Source of the DNA: LMUY01 sp964244655
GTDB lineage: Bacteria; Pseudomonadota; Alphaproteobacteria; Acetobacterales; Acetobacteraceae
Assembly (NCBI GenBank): GCA_964244655.1
Contig: CAXTJU010000005.1
Span: 1-64,000, forward strand
Direction of reading: 5' to 3'
Length of the DNA stretch: 64,000 bases
Shown: one piece after another, positions 28,015-37,084 of the stretch
Layout: each line of letters starts with the position of its first letter
How positions within the stretch are numbered: position 1 is the stretch's first letter
Position numbers and translations under genes: made by a program
Notes under the pieces: generated by a model
Database searches by the model: none
The model's input: the letters and a program-made list of their open reading frames with translations, nothing else
Told to the model about the DNA's origin: nothing

Positions 28015-29541
28015 ATGGCAGCCCCGCTGCTCGCGATGCGCGGCATTGGCAAGCGCTTCGGCGGCGTGCCTGCCCTGAGCGGGGCGGACTTCGCCGTGGA
28101 GGCGGGCGAGGTGCACGCGCTGATCGGCCAGAACGGTGCTGGCAAATCGACGCTGATCAAGATCCTGACCGGCTACTACCGCCGCGACGCGGGCGAGGTG
28201 GCGTTTGCCGGGCAGCCGTTCGAGGCCGCCAGTCCGCAGGCGGCGCAGGCGGCTGGCATCAGCACGATCTACCAGGAGATCAACCTGGTCGGGCTGCGAT
28301 CCGTCACCGAGAACATCTGCCTCGGGCGGACCTCGCGGCGCTTCGGGCTGCTCGACTGGCGGCGCATGCACGCGGAGGCGGCGGCGTTGCTGGCCCGCTT
28401 CGGCATCGCCATCGACGTGCGCCAGCCGCTCGCCCGGCTCTCCACGGCGACGCAGCAGATGGTCGCCATCGCCCGCGCCATCGGCTTCCAGGCCAAGCTC
28501 GTCATCATGGACGAACCAACCTCCTCGCTGACCGAGCGCGAGGTGGAAACGCTGTTCGGCGTCATCCGCCAGTTGCGCAGCGAGGGGGTCGCGGTCGTGT
28601 TCGTGAGCCACAAGCTGGATGAGCTGTACGCCGTCTGCGACCGCGTCACGATCATGCGGGACGGCCGCACCGTGCTGGCCGCCAAGCTGGCCGAGCTGCC
28701 GAAGATCGACCTGGTGGCCCACATGCTGGGCCGCAACGCGCAATCCGTCGAGCGCCAGGGCGCCACCGGGTTCGGCCGCAAGGGGGCGGATGCCGGGCCG
28801 CCTCTGCTGACCGTGGCGGGCCTGGCCGCGCCGCCGCGCGTGGGCCGCGTCGATCTGCAAGTGCGCAAGGGCGAGATCGTGGGGCTTGCCGGCCTGCTGG
28901 GCGCCGGGCGGACGGAAACCGCCCGCGTCATCGCCGGCGCGGACCCGGCGGCGGCTGGCGCCATGACGCTGGGTGCCCAGCGCTACCAGCCGGCCGGCCC
29001 GCAGGCCGCCATCGCCGCCGGCATTGGCTTTGTCACCGAGGACCGCAAGCTGGAGGGGATCGTGCCGGACCTGTCGGTGCGGGAGAACCTGACGCTCGCC
29101 CTGCTGCCCGCGCTGAGCCGGGCCGGAATCGTGGACGAGAAGGCGCAGGCCGAGATCGTCGCGCGCTACATCGCCCAGCTCGGCATACGTTGCGCCGGGC
29201 CGGAGCAGCCCATTCGCCAGCTCTCCGGCGGTAACCAGCAGAAGGTGCTGCTGGCGCGCTGGCTGTGCATGGACCCGCAGCTGCTGATCCTGGACGAGCC
29301 GACCCGCGGCATCGACGTGGGCGCCAAGGCGGAAATCCAGGCGGTGATCCGCGGGCTGGCCGACGGCGGCCTCGCCGTGCTGATGGTCTCCTCGGAGGTG
29401 GAGGAGATCACCGAAGGCTCCGACCGCGCCTATGTCATGCGCGATGGCCGCATTGCCGCCGAGCTGGCCGGGGCGGCGCTCAACGAGGACGCCGTGCTCG
29501 ACGCCATGGCGCATGGCGGGCTCGAGGTTGCCGATGCCTGA
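28015..29541 (+). CDS. ytfR: Sugar ABC transporter ATPase YtfR (two ABC domains)
   Basis: A 508-residue double ATPase of the ribose/galactose importer class. The first domain has GQNGAGKST, the degenerate signature RLSTATQQMV and IMDEPTSSLT. The second has a degenerate Walker A, GLLGAGRTE, the full signature LSGGNQQKV and ILDEPTRGID. It begins nine bases after the ytfQ stop and overlaps ytfT by eight bases. Confidence 0.92.
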   Translation: MAAPLLAMRGIGKRFGGVPALSGADFAVEAGEVHALIGQNGAGKSTLIKILTGYYRRDAGEVAFAGQPFEAASPQAAQAAGISTIYQEINLVGLRSVTENICLGRTSRRFGLLDWRRMHAEAAALLARFGIAIDVRQPLARLSTATQQMVAIARAIGFQAKLVIMDEPTSSLTEREVETLFGVIRQLRSEGVAVVFVSHKLDELYAVCDRVTIMRDGRTVLAAKLAELPKIDLVAHMLGRNAQSVERQGATGFGRKGADAGPPLLTVAGLAAPPRVGRVDLQVRKGEIVGLAGLLGAGRTETARVIAGADPAAAGAMTLGAQRYQPAGPQAAIAAGIGFVTEDRKLEGIVPDLSVRENLTLALLPALSRAGIVDEKAQAEIVARYIAQLGIRCAGPEQPIRQLSGGNQQKVLLARWLCMDPQLLILDEPTRGIDVGAKAEIQAVIRGLADGGLAVLMVSSEVEEITEGSDRAYVMRDGRIAAELAGAALNEDAVLDAMAHGGLEVADA

Positions 29542-30541
29542 CCTGGTGCTCCGCCTGCGGACCCGGCTGGAGCCGGGAGGCGGCTTAGGGCGTGGCGTGG
29601 CGTTGCTGGCGCGGCACGCTTCCCTGGCGGCGCTGCTGGCGCTGCTGGCGGTCAATGTCGTCCTCACCCCGCACTTCATCGCCTGGCAGACCCTGAGTGT
29701 GAACCTGACGCAGGTGACCACCACCATCATCGTGGCCATCGGCATGACGCTGGTGATCGCCACCGGCGGCATCGACCTGTCGGTCGGCTCCCTGATGGCG
29801 ATCGCCGGGGTGCTGGCGCCGGCGATCTTCCTGGGCAAGCTCCTGGCGCTGCCCGCCTGGGCCGCGGTGCCGCTCGCGCTGGCGGTGCCGGTCGCCGTCA
29901 CGGGGGCGCTCGGCTGGTGCAACGGGCTGCTGGTGACGCGCTTTGCGGTGCAGCCGATCGTGGCGACGCTGATCCTGTTCATCGCCGGCCGCGGATTGGC
30001 GCAGGTGGCGACCAACGGCCAGTTGCAGACCTTCTCCGTGCCGTCGTTTCAGGTCATCGGCCTGGGCCAGGTCGCGGGCGTGCCGGTGCAGGCGCTGCTG
30101 ATGCTGGCCATCGCGGCGGCGGCAGCCTGGATGATGCGGCGCACGGTTTTCGGCCGCCACGTGCTCGCGGTGGGCGGCAACGAGCGGGCGTCACGCCTGG
30201 CCGGCATCCCGGTCGGCCGGGTGAAGCGGACCGTCTATGCCGCGAGCGGGCTGTGCGCCGGCCTGGCGGGGTTGATCGTCATCGCCATCAACTCGTCTTC
30301 GGACTCCAACGCCGTGGGCCTGGGCATGGAGCTGGACGCCATCGCCGCCGTCGCGGTCGGCGGCACCCTGCTCAGCGGCGGCCGAGCTTCCATCGTCGGC
30401 ACGGTGATTGGCGCGCTGATCATCCAGCTGGTGCGCTACATGCTGCTGGCCAACGGCGTGCCGGACGCGGCCGCCATGGTGGCCAAGGCCGGCCTGATCG
30501 TCGTGGCGGTGGGGCTGCAGCGGCAGGGCCGCCGCGCGTGA
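29534..30541 (+). CDS. ytfT: Sugar ABC transporter permease YtfT
   Basis: A 335-residue permease of the BPD_transp_2 family with about eight to ten helices. The family block GMTLVIATGGIDLSVGSLMA and the EAA-like loop AVGGNERASRLAGI are clear. It forms half of the membrane channel with the next permease. The ATG at 29534 overlaps ytfR. The stop overlaps the yjfF GTG start by four bases. Confidence 0.92.
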   Translation: MPDLVLRLRTRLEPGGGLGRGVALLARHASLAALLALLAVNVVLTPHFIAWQTLSVNLTQVTTTIIVAIGMTLVIATGGIDLSVGSLMAIAGVLAPAIFLGKLLALPAWAAVPLALAVPVAVTGALGWCNGLLVTRFAVQPIVATLILFIAGRGLAQVATNGQLQTFSVPSFQVIGLGQVAGVPVQALLMLAIAAAAAWMMRRTVFGRHVLAVGGNERASRLAGIPVGRVKRTVYAASGLCAGLAGLIVIAINSSSDSNAVGLGMELDAIAAVAVGGTLLSGGRASIVGTVIGALIIQLVRYMLLANGVPDAAAMVAKAGLIVVAVGLQRQGRRA

Positions 30542-31518
30542 CACCCACGCCGCGCACCAGGGGCTTGAGCGTAGCCCGCTACGGGGTCGTGGCCGCGCTG
30601 GCGCTGCTGACGCTGTTTGGCGCGCTGCGCTACGATCATTTCCTCGGCCTGTTCAACGTGGCGAGCTTCCTGCGCTACAACGCGATGTTCGCACTGGTGT
30701 CGCTCGGCATGGCGTTCGTCATCATGACGGGCGGCATCGACCTGTCGGTGGGTGCCGTGGCCGCGCTCGGCAGCGTGGCCGCCGCCCTCGCCTCGCCGTA
30801 CGGGCTGGGCGCTGGCCTGGCCGCGGGCCTGGCGGCGGGGCTGGCCGTGGGCCTGCTGAACGGCCTGCTGATCGTGCGGTTAGAGATCGTCCCGTTTATC
30901 GCCACCCTGGCCACTATGCTGGCCGCGCGGGGCACGGCGCTGCTGCTGGCGGGCAACCAGTCGGTTCCGGTGTCGTATGACACGGCGTTCACCGAGATCG
31001 GACAGAACGACTTGGCCGGCCTGCCGGTGCCGGCCTGGATCGCGCTCGGGGCCTTCCTGGCCGGGTCGGTGCTGCTGAACCTGACCGCGTTCGGCCGCAC
31101 CGTGCTCGCGGTCGGCGGCAACGAGGATGCGACGCGCCTGATGGGCCTGCCGGCAGACCGGGTGAAGCTGGCCGCCTATGCCGGCAGCGGCGCGCTGGCC
31201 GGGCTGGCGGGCGTGATCCTGGCGGCCCAGTTCGGCGCCGGGCAGCCGGTGGAGGGGGCGGGCTGGGAGCTGTTCGCCATCTCGGCCGTGGTGGTCGGCG
31301 GCACGCTGCTGACCGGCGGCGAAGGCTCGGTCGCCACCACGCTGGCAGGCGCGCTGCTGCTGGGTTTGATTCTCAACATCCTGAACTTCGAGAACGGGCG
31401 CGGCTGGATCAGCCTGTCGGCCTACTGGCAATCGGTGATCCGCGGCTTGTTCCTGCTGGCCGTCGTGCTCATGCAGACCCGGCTCACGTCGCGCAAGCCG
31501 GTGGCGGGTCCGGCCTGA
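30538..31518 (+). CDS. yjfF: Sugar ABC transporter permease YjfF
   Basis: A 326-residue second permease of the importer. It repeats the family block (FVIMTGGIDLSVGAV) and the AVGGNEDATRLMGL loop. The GTG start overlaps the ytfT stop (GTGA). Its last ~35 bases overlap the 3' end of the convergent patatin gene, so there is no room for a separate terminator. Confidence 0.92.
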   Translation: MTPTPRTRGLSVARYGVVAALALLTLFGALRYDHFLGLFNVASFLRYNAMFALVSLGMAFVIMTGGIDLSVGAVAALGSVAAALASPYGLGAGLAAGLAAGLAVGLLNGLLIVRLEIVPFIATLATMLAARGTALLLAGNQSVPVSYDTAFTEIGQNDLAGLPVPAWIALGAFLAGSVLLNLTAFGRTVLAVGGNEDATRLMGLPADRVKLAAYAGSGALAGLAGVILAAQFGAGQPVEGAGWELFAISAVVVGGTLLTGGEGSVATTLAGALLLGLILNILNFENGRGWISLSAYWQSVIRGLFLLAVVLMQTRLTSRKPVAGPA

Positions 31519-34330
31519 CCGCCCGCCGCTCCGCCTCGGCGAACAGCCCGTCCAGCCCCGTCGCCAGGCCGCCCATCACCTGGTCCATCTGCCAGCGCCC
31601 CAGCTTGCGGTAGCTCTCGAAGCGGCTTTCCGTGAACCATTGCTCCAGCGTGCTGTTGTGCGGGAAGCTCGCATCCGAGAGACCATAGGCGCGCACGTCC
31701 GCCGGGATGCCGGGCAGGAAGCTCGGCTTGAGATAGATAAGCACGCCCTGCATCGCCTCCCCGTTTCCACCCGGGACCGCTGGATAGGCGATGTCTCCGA
31801 TGGCGAAGCCTAGCGCGTCCTCAGCCTGCGCCGGGTCCTGCGCGATGGTGGTGCGGGAGAAGATGCGCATCGCGCGCATGGTTACTTCAGCGCCGAGGTC
31901 GATCCTCGCCTTGCGGATGGCGTTGCCCAGGTCGAAGAACGCACAGCCGCCATCCTCGCCCGCGTCCACCAGCATGATTTGGCGGCAGCGGCGACGCAGC
32001 ATCTCGTACAGGCCGAGATTCTCGAAATGCCCGCCATCCGACAGGTACACCGCCTGCCGCGCGTCGCTGGAGGTGCCGACCAGCTCGTTGAGGATGGCGA
32101 GGATGGAGTTGTCCGGCTTGGCGAGGCGAATTTGCTCGGCGGTGGCGGTGGCCGGGTTGGGCAGCCAGACGCCGAGGCGGACGTTGAACAGCGTCATAAC
32201 GAACGCCGTCAGCCGCGAGGAGTGGTAACCCCAGTTGGGGCTGGCCGCAGCGCCCGACACCGTCAGCATGTTGCCGAGATGCACGCCCTCGCGACTTCGG
32301 CCGATGTCGAAGCTGTTTTCCATCCCGGCATAGCCCTCAGTGCTCACGAAGGCGCCAAGCGGCCCGGCCGCGTCCTGCATCCCGCCTCCCGGCTTGCGCA
32401 ACGAGGCCGCGCCGCAGCGCAGCGGCGTCGCGGTGAAGCTCTCGGCCTTGCGCTCGGACCAGGCGGTGTTGCTGGTCGAGGTCACGTTGAGCGTCATGTT
32501 GATCACCGGGAACAGGCGCTGCCCTGCGGCGGCCGCGCGCAGCCGCTTGAGCGGTGAGTTGTCCGCCGGGTCGAACCCGGTGAACGGGTCGGGGTCGCGG
32601 CGACCGCGGGCGGAGCCCAGGAAGGCGCGGGTCAGCCGGTTGCGGTAGAAGGCGTGCAGCGAGAAGCGGTTGACGTTGATGCCGCCGAACAGCGCCACCA
32701 GCGCCACGAGCGCCATGGCCAGGATGGCTTGCAGGCCGAGCACCCGGGCCTGCGACGCGCCGGCCCCCACCGTATGGGCCTGAATCTGGCCCAGGCCGGT
32801 TTGCAGCAGGCTGCCGGCGACGGCGAACAGCCCAGCCGCGAAGGCCGCGCAGAGCCCGTCCAGCACGGCCGTCCGCCAGGTTAGCGCGCGCGCCACCAGC
32901 GCCTCGATCTGCGCGGACAGCACCTTGCCGAGCCACGCGACCGCGCCGCCCAGCAGCGTCGTGCCGGCGGTGGCTAGCAGCAGGGGCGAGCCTTGCAGCG
33001 ACCCGTTCGCCGCCGTTCGCGGCTGCACCAGCAAGCCGAACAGCGGTGGGAACTCCAGGCAGCACAGCGCCAGCGCCGTCCAGATCATGCCGACCTGCAG
33101 CAGGATGCCGCTGACCCGGGCCAGCCATTCCCGGTCCAAGTCCGCCAGCAGCGCCTCGCGGCGGAAGCCGACGAAGAACGTCGTTTGCAGCACGTGCAGG
33201 ACGAGCAGGCCGAGCGGGAGCAGCAAGGCCAACCCTGTCGCGGCATCCGGCAGCAGCCGTGCGGCGGATGAGTGAAGCGAGCCGCCGGGCGCTGCAAGCC
33301 GCAGCCCGAACCAGGTCAGCCCCGCCGTGCAGAGCGTGGCGGCGCACCAGCGCAGGGCATTCGCCCGGTACAGCGCCCGCAGCGTCCCGCTCGCGCTCAA
33401 GGCCCAGGCCAGGCCGTATCCCGCCGCTGCCGCCGCGGCATAGAGCCCCGGGATCACCCACTCTTCAAGCGCCAGCCCGCTGGCATGGCCGGAGGGCGCT
33501 GCGTGCTGCCGAAATCCATATCCAGCCGAAACCGGGATGAGCAGCGACCAGGCCACCGCTGGAACAATCATCTGCCAGCCGATGCGGCAAGGCGTCGCAA
33601 ACTCCGGCGGCGGACCGGCGCGCTGGCTCGGCAGCAGCGTGCAGCCGCGCCAGGCCGCCAGGAATAGCGCAAGGCTCCCGGCCGCCAGGCAGGCGATGTC
33701 CGCCTCGCTACTGTCCTGGGCCGCGGCGATGGCCGTCCGGTCGATCACCGGCAGGAGCGCCAGCAGCAGGAACAGCGGGGTGAACACCATCCAGTTCAGG
33801 ATCAGGTTGCGTGCGTAGAGCGCGACGGCGGCCCAGGCGTCGAACGAGAGCGGGCCGGCTTGCGGGGTAAGGTAGTTCGTGTAGGCCCGCAGCCGCCGCA
33901 GCGGCTCGAAGCCGGACGCGGCCAGGCTGTCCTGGAACGCGCCCATCCCGCCCGGCGCAGCCTCGGCAGCCGCCGTGTGCAGCCAGCCAGCGATGTATCC
34001 CCCGCCGGACACGGTGGACAGGTAATCGAACGCGTTGAGCAGCCGCCGCTCCGCCAGGGATTGCACCACGCCAAGGCAGAAAGCGGCGCTGCGGATGCCG
34101 CCGCCCGACAGGCAGAGCGCCGTGAGCCCCAGCCGGTCCGCGCAGTCAGCGGCAGCGCCACCCCCGGATGCCTCCCCGGCCCCGCGACGCTGCGCGATGG
34201 CGCCGAACTCCTCCAGCAGCATGGCGTCCGTCCCGGCCGTGTCCGCCCGCTCGCTGTTGGGGTACGCCCCGAACGGCAGCAGCCGCCGCAGCCTTGCCAG
34301 CAGCCCGGGATTGAGCGGCGGACCGGCCAT
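31484..34330 (-). CDS. Large membrane-embedded patatin-like phospholipase
   Basis: A 948-residue patatin-family hydrolase. The oxyanion loop GGGIRS is at residues 76-81, the nucleophile is Ser108 in TVSGGG, and the catalytic Asp is D765 in LSDGGHFENLG. Between these halves lies about 450 residues with roughly ten hydrophobic helices (from NLILNWMVFTPLFLL to LAMALVALVALFGG). The catalytic fold is therefore split by a membrane domain. The expected activity is lipid acyl hydrolysis at the inner membrane; the substrate is unknown. It starts three bases after the pheA stop and overlaps the convergent yjfF. Confidence 0.85.
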   Translation of the reverse strand: MAGPPLNPGLLARLRRLLPFGAYPNSERADTAGTDAMLLEEFGAIAQRRGAGEASGGGAAADCADRLGLTALCLSGGGIRSAAFCLGVVQSLAERRLLNAFDYLSTVSGGGYIAGWLHTAAAEAAPGGMGAFQDSLAASGFEPLRRLRAYTNYLTPQAGPLSFDAWAAVALYARNLILNWMVFTPLFLLLALLPVIDRTAIAAAQDSSEADIACLAAGSLALFLAAWRGCTLLPSQRAGPPPEFATPCRIGWQMIVPAVAWSLLIPVSAGYGFRQHAAPSGHASGLALEEWVIPGLYAAAAAAGYGLAWALSASGTLRALYRANALRWCAATLCTAGLTWFGLRLAAPGGSLHSSAARLLPDAATGLALLLPLGLLVLHVLQTTFFVGFRREALLADLDREWLARVSGILLQVGMIWTALALCCLEFPPLFGLLVQPRTAANGSLQGSPLLLATAGTTLLGGAVAWLGKVLSAQIEALVARALTWRTAVLDGLCAAFAAGLFAVAGSLLQTGLGQIQAHTVGAGASQARVLGLQAILAMALVALVALFGGINVNRFSLHAFYRNRLTRAFLGSARGRRDPDPFTGFDPADNSPLKRLRAAAAGQRLFPVINMTLNVTSTSNTAWSERKAESFTATPLRCGAASLRKPGGGMQDAAGPLGAFVSTEGYAGMENSFDIGRSREGVHLGNMLTVSGAAASPNWGYHSSRLTAFVMTLFNVRLGVWLPNPATATAEQIRLAKPDNSILAILNELVGTSSDARQAVYLSDGGHFENLGLYEMLRRRCRQIMLVDAGEDGGCAFFDLGNAIRKARIDLGAEVTMRAMRIFSRTTIAQDPAQAEDALGFAIGDIAYPAVPGGNGEAMQGVLIYLKPSFLPGIPADVRAYGLSDASFPHNSTLEQWFTESRFESYRKLGRWQMDQVMGGLATGLDGLFAEAERRAVRPDPPPACAT

Positions 34331-34333
34331 GCC

Positions 34334-35179
34334 TCAAGCCTTCCGGCCGCGCTCCACCCGCCGGGCCGCCCCCGGATAGACTCCGAGCACCCGGATTTCC
34401 CGGGAGAAGAAGCCCAGCTCCTCCAGGGCCAGCGCCAGGTTTGGGTGCTCCGGGTGGCCTTCCACGTCGCACAGGAACTGCGTCGCAGTGAACTCGCCGG
34501 CCAGCATGTAGCTTTCCAGCTTGGTCATGTTCACCCCGTTGGTGGCGAACCCGCCCAACCCCTTGTACAGCGCGGCCGGCACGTTGCGGACGCGGAAGAC
34601 GAAGGTGGTCAGCGTGTTCGCCGCGTCCGGCGAGGGACGCTGCGGCTGGGCGGCGGCGATGTAGAACCGCGTGGTGTTGTGCGCCGAATCCTCCACGTTG
34701 GCCCGCAGCACCGCCAGCCCATAAAGCTCCGCCGCCAGCGCCGACGCGATCGCCGCATCCGCCGGGTCGCCCCGTTGGGCCACCATCTGCGCGGACCCGG
34801 CGGTGTCCGCCTCCACCACCGCCTGCGCGCCCAGCTCGCGGACGATGCGGCGCACCTGGCCCAGCGCCACCGCGTGGCTGTGCACCCGGCGCACCCCTGC
34901 CAGCGTGGCGCCCGGCAGTCCCAGCAGGCAGTGCTCCACGCGCTGGAAGTGCTCGCCCACGATGTGCAGGCCGCTGCCGGGCAGCATCGCATGGATGTCC
35001 GGCACCCGGCCGGCCAGGCTGTTCTCGCACGGCAGCATGGCCAACTCGGCCGCACCGGAGCGCACCGCGTCCATCGCGGCTTCGAACGTGTCGCACGGCA
35101 GCGTGGGCCGGCCGGGCAGGGCGGCGCGGCAGGCCAGGTCCGAGTAGGCGCCGGGCCGCCCCTGGAACGAGACCGTCAT
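34334..35179 (-). CDS. pheA: Prephenate dehydratase
   Basis: A 281-residue enzyme converting prephenate to phenylpyruvate for phenylalanine synthesis. The N-terminal VSFQGRPGAYSDLAC, the PCENSLAGRV block and the catalytic-region NTTRFYI are visible. The C-terminal ~80 residues are a regulatory ACT domain (TTFVFRVRNVPAALYKGLG, then TKLESYML). It has no chorismate mutase domain, so that step must be separate. It overlaps kdsB by four bases. Confidence 0.94.
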   Translation of the reverse strand: MTVSFQGRPGAYSDLACRAALPGRPTLPCDTFEAAMDAVRSGAAELAMLPCENSLAGRVPDIHAMLPGSGLHIVGEHFQRVEHCLLGLPGATLAGVRRVHSHAVALGQVRRIVRELGAQAVVEADTAGSAQMVAQRGDPADAAIASALAAELYGLAVLRANVEDSAHNTTRFYIAAAQPQRPSPDAANTLTTFVFRVRNVPAALYKGLGGFATNGVNMTKLESYMLAGEFTATQFLCDVEGHPEHPNLALALEELGFFSREIRVLGVYPGAARRVERGRKA

Positions 35180-35907
35180 GCCAGCAGTGCCTGGGCGCGT
35201 TCGAGGTCGGCCGGGGTATCCACGCCGAACGGGCCGTGCGGCACCCGGGTGCAGGCGATCCGCATCCCCCCTTCCAGCGCGCGCAGCTGTTCCAGGCCTT
35301 CGCGCCGTTCCAGCGCGCTCGGCGGCAGCACCACGAACCGGGCCAGGGCGGCGCGGCGGAAGGCGTAGAGGCCGATGTGGTGCCAGAGCGGGCCATCGCC
35401 GGACGGCACCGGCGCGCGGGAGAAATACAGCGCGTTCGCCACCGCCGCCCCGTCCTCGAAGGCGCAGGCCGCCTTGACGAAGGATGGGTTGGCCGCTTCC
35501 TCCGCGCCGGTGATGGGCGTGACCAAGGTGGCGATGTCGATTGCCGGGTCCGCCAGCGGGGCGAGCACCGCCCGCAGCGTCGCCGGGTCCAGGGTGGGGG
35601 TGTCGCCTTGCACGTTCACCACGATGTCATGCCGCTTCTCCGGATCCAGCAGGGCGAGGGCGGCGTGCACCCGGTCGGAGCCGGAGGGCAGCGCCGGGTC
35701 GGTCAGCACGGCGGTGCCGCCGGCGTGCCGCACCACGTCGGCGATGGCCGCCTCCGCGCAGGCGACCGCCACCGGGCCGATCCCGGCGGCCTGGGCGCGG
35801 CGCAGCACGTGAACGATCATGGGCAGCCCGCCGATCAAGGCCAGTGGCTTGCCCGGCAGGCGGCTGGAGGCCATGCGGGCGGGGATGATGACGATTGGAT
35901 CAAGCAA
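35176..35907 (-). CDS. kdsB: 3-deoxy-manno-octulosonate cytidylyltransferase
   Basis: A 243-residue CMP-Kdo synthetase that activates Kdo for lipid A-core assembly, which indicates a lipopolysaccharide-bearing outer membrane. IIPARMASSRLPGKPLA is the nucleotide-binding N-terminus; VNVQGDTPTLDP and YFSRAPVPSG are further signatures. It is first of three minus-strand genes (kdsB-pheA-patatin) and divergent from the small exported gene. Confidence 0.94.
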   Translation of the reverse strand: MLDPIVIIPARMASSRLPGKPLALIGGLPMIVHVLRRAQAAGIGPVAVACAEAAIADVVRHAGGTAVLTDPALPSGSDRVHAALALLDPEKRHDIVVNVQGDTPTLDPATLRAVLAPLADPAIDIATLVTPITGAEEAANPSFVKAACAFEDGAAVANALYFSRAPVPSGDGPLWHHIGLYAFRRAALARFVVLPPSALERREGLEQLRALEGGMRIACTRVPHGPFGVDTPADLERAQALLA

Positions 35908-36014
35908 GGGAGGGGTTCAAAGGGGCGCTCGGCGTGTTGGCAAGGGGGGCGTCGCAGCTTAGGTATGCCCCCAGCCGGGCGCAAACCGCGCCGCAGCGAT
36001 GGGAGTGCCGGTGC

Positions 36015-36299
36015 ATGGTGCGAATGTTGGGCGTGATGCTGCTGGCGCTGGCGCCTGCTTGCGTGATGGCGCAGCAGCCGGGCGCCTCCCCGGGCACGCT
36101 GAAATCCATGCCCGGCAGCACGCAGGGCGCCATGGGGCAGGGCGGGGCGCAAGGCCAGCAGGTGGGCCAGCCCTCCGCCAACGAGAACCAGTCGCAGATG
36201 CAGACCAACAACTCGCAGCAGCCGCCGGGCGTGACCGTGCTGCCGCCCACCTCGGACTCGCAGAAGATGCCCAACCCGATGCCGGAGCTGTCGCGGTAG
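36015..36299 (+). CDS. Small exported Gln/Gly/Pro-rich protein
   Basis: A 94-residue protein with a signal peptide (MVRMLGVMLLALAPACVMAQ) and a low-complexity mature part rich in Gln, Gly, Pro, Ser and Asn. No family is recognised and no structured domain is expected. The ATG at 36015 is the first that gives a signal peptide. The stop overlaps the likely start of the inositol-monophosphatase family gene. Confidence 0.62.
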   Translation: MVRMLGVMLLALAPACVMAQQPGASPGTLKSMPGSTQGAMGQGGAQGQQVGQPSANENQSQMQTNNSQQPPGVTVLPPTSDSQKMPNPMPELSR

Positions 36300-37084
36300 T
36301 CTTCTACGCGGCCATCGCGGCGGCCGAGGCCGCCGCGGATGCGGCGGGCGAGGCCATCCGCCCCTGGTTCCGCGCCGGGGCGGCCGCGGAGCTGAAGGGT
36401 GACGACAGCCCCGTCACCGTGGCTGACCGGGAGGCTGAGGCGGCCATGCGCGCGGTGCTGGCGGGCCGTTTTCCCGACCACGCCATCTTGGGTGAAGAGG
36501 GTGGCGAGGATCGCGCGGGCGCCCGGCATCGCTGGGTGCTGGACCCGATCGACGGCACCCGCGCCTTCATCACCGGGCGGCCGCAGTTCGGCACGTTGGT
36601 GGCGTTGTTGGACGGCGGCGTGCCTGTGCTCGGCCTGATCGACCAGCCCATCACCGGGGAGCGTTGGCTCGGCGTCCCGGGCCGGCCCACCCGGTTCCGC
36701 GGCGCGTATGGCCGCGCCGGCTGCCGGCCCTGCGCGGACCTGGCGCAGGCGGAGCTGAGCTGCACCTCGCCCGCGATCTTCCGCCCAGGCGAGGCGGTGC
36801 GCTGGGAACGGCTGGCCGCGGGCGTGCGCCGGGTGTCCTGGGGCGGCGACTGCTACGCCTACGGGTTGCTGGCGCTGGGGCAGATTGACGTGGTGGCGGA
36901 GGCGACGATGCAGCCATGGGACTGGGCGGCGCTGGTCCCCGTGGTGACGGGTGCCGGCGGCAGCATCACCGACTGGTCCGGCCGGCCGCTCCGCCCCGGC
37001 GGCGACGGCACCGTGCTGGCGCTGGGCGACCCGGCGCTGCTGCCCGCCGCATTGGCTACCTTAGGAAATCCCTCATGCGCCTGA
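36299..37084 (+). CDS. Inositol monophosphatase family protein (HisN-like histidinol-phosphatase)
   Basis: A ~261-residue lithium-sensitive-type phosphatase. Metal-binding motifs are clear: GEEGG, DPIDGTRAFITGRP and QPWDWAAL. The sequence is closest to alphaproteobacterial HisN, which removes phosphate from histidinol phosphate; other sugar phosphates are possible. The start is uncertain: no ATG, GTG or TTG occurs in frame between 36059 and the conserved N-terminal helix. A GGAG at 36284 is eight bases before GTA (36296) and 11 before GTC (36299), so an uncommon start may be used. It overlaps yejA by ten bases. Confidence 0.8.
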   Translation, partial: VFYAAIAAAEAAADAAGEAIRPWFRAGAAAELKGDDSPVTVADREAEAAMRAVLAGRFPDHAILGEEGGEDRAGARHRWVLDPIDGTRAFITGRPQFGTLVALLDGGVPVLGLIDQPITGERWLGVPGRPTRFRGAYGRAGCRPCADLAQAELSCTSPAIFRPGEAVRWERLAAGVRRVSWGGDCYAYGLLALGQIDVVAEATMQPWDWAALVPVVTGAGGSITDWSGRPLRPGGDGTVLALGDPALLPAALATLGNPSCA

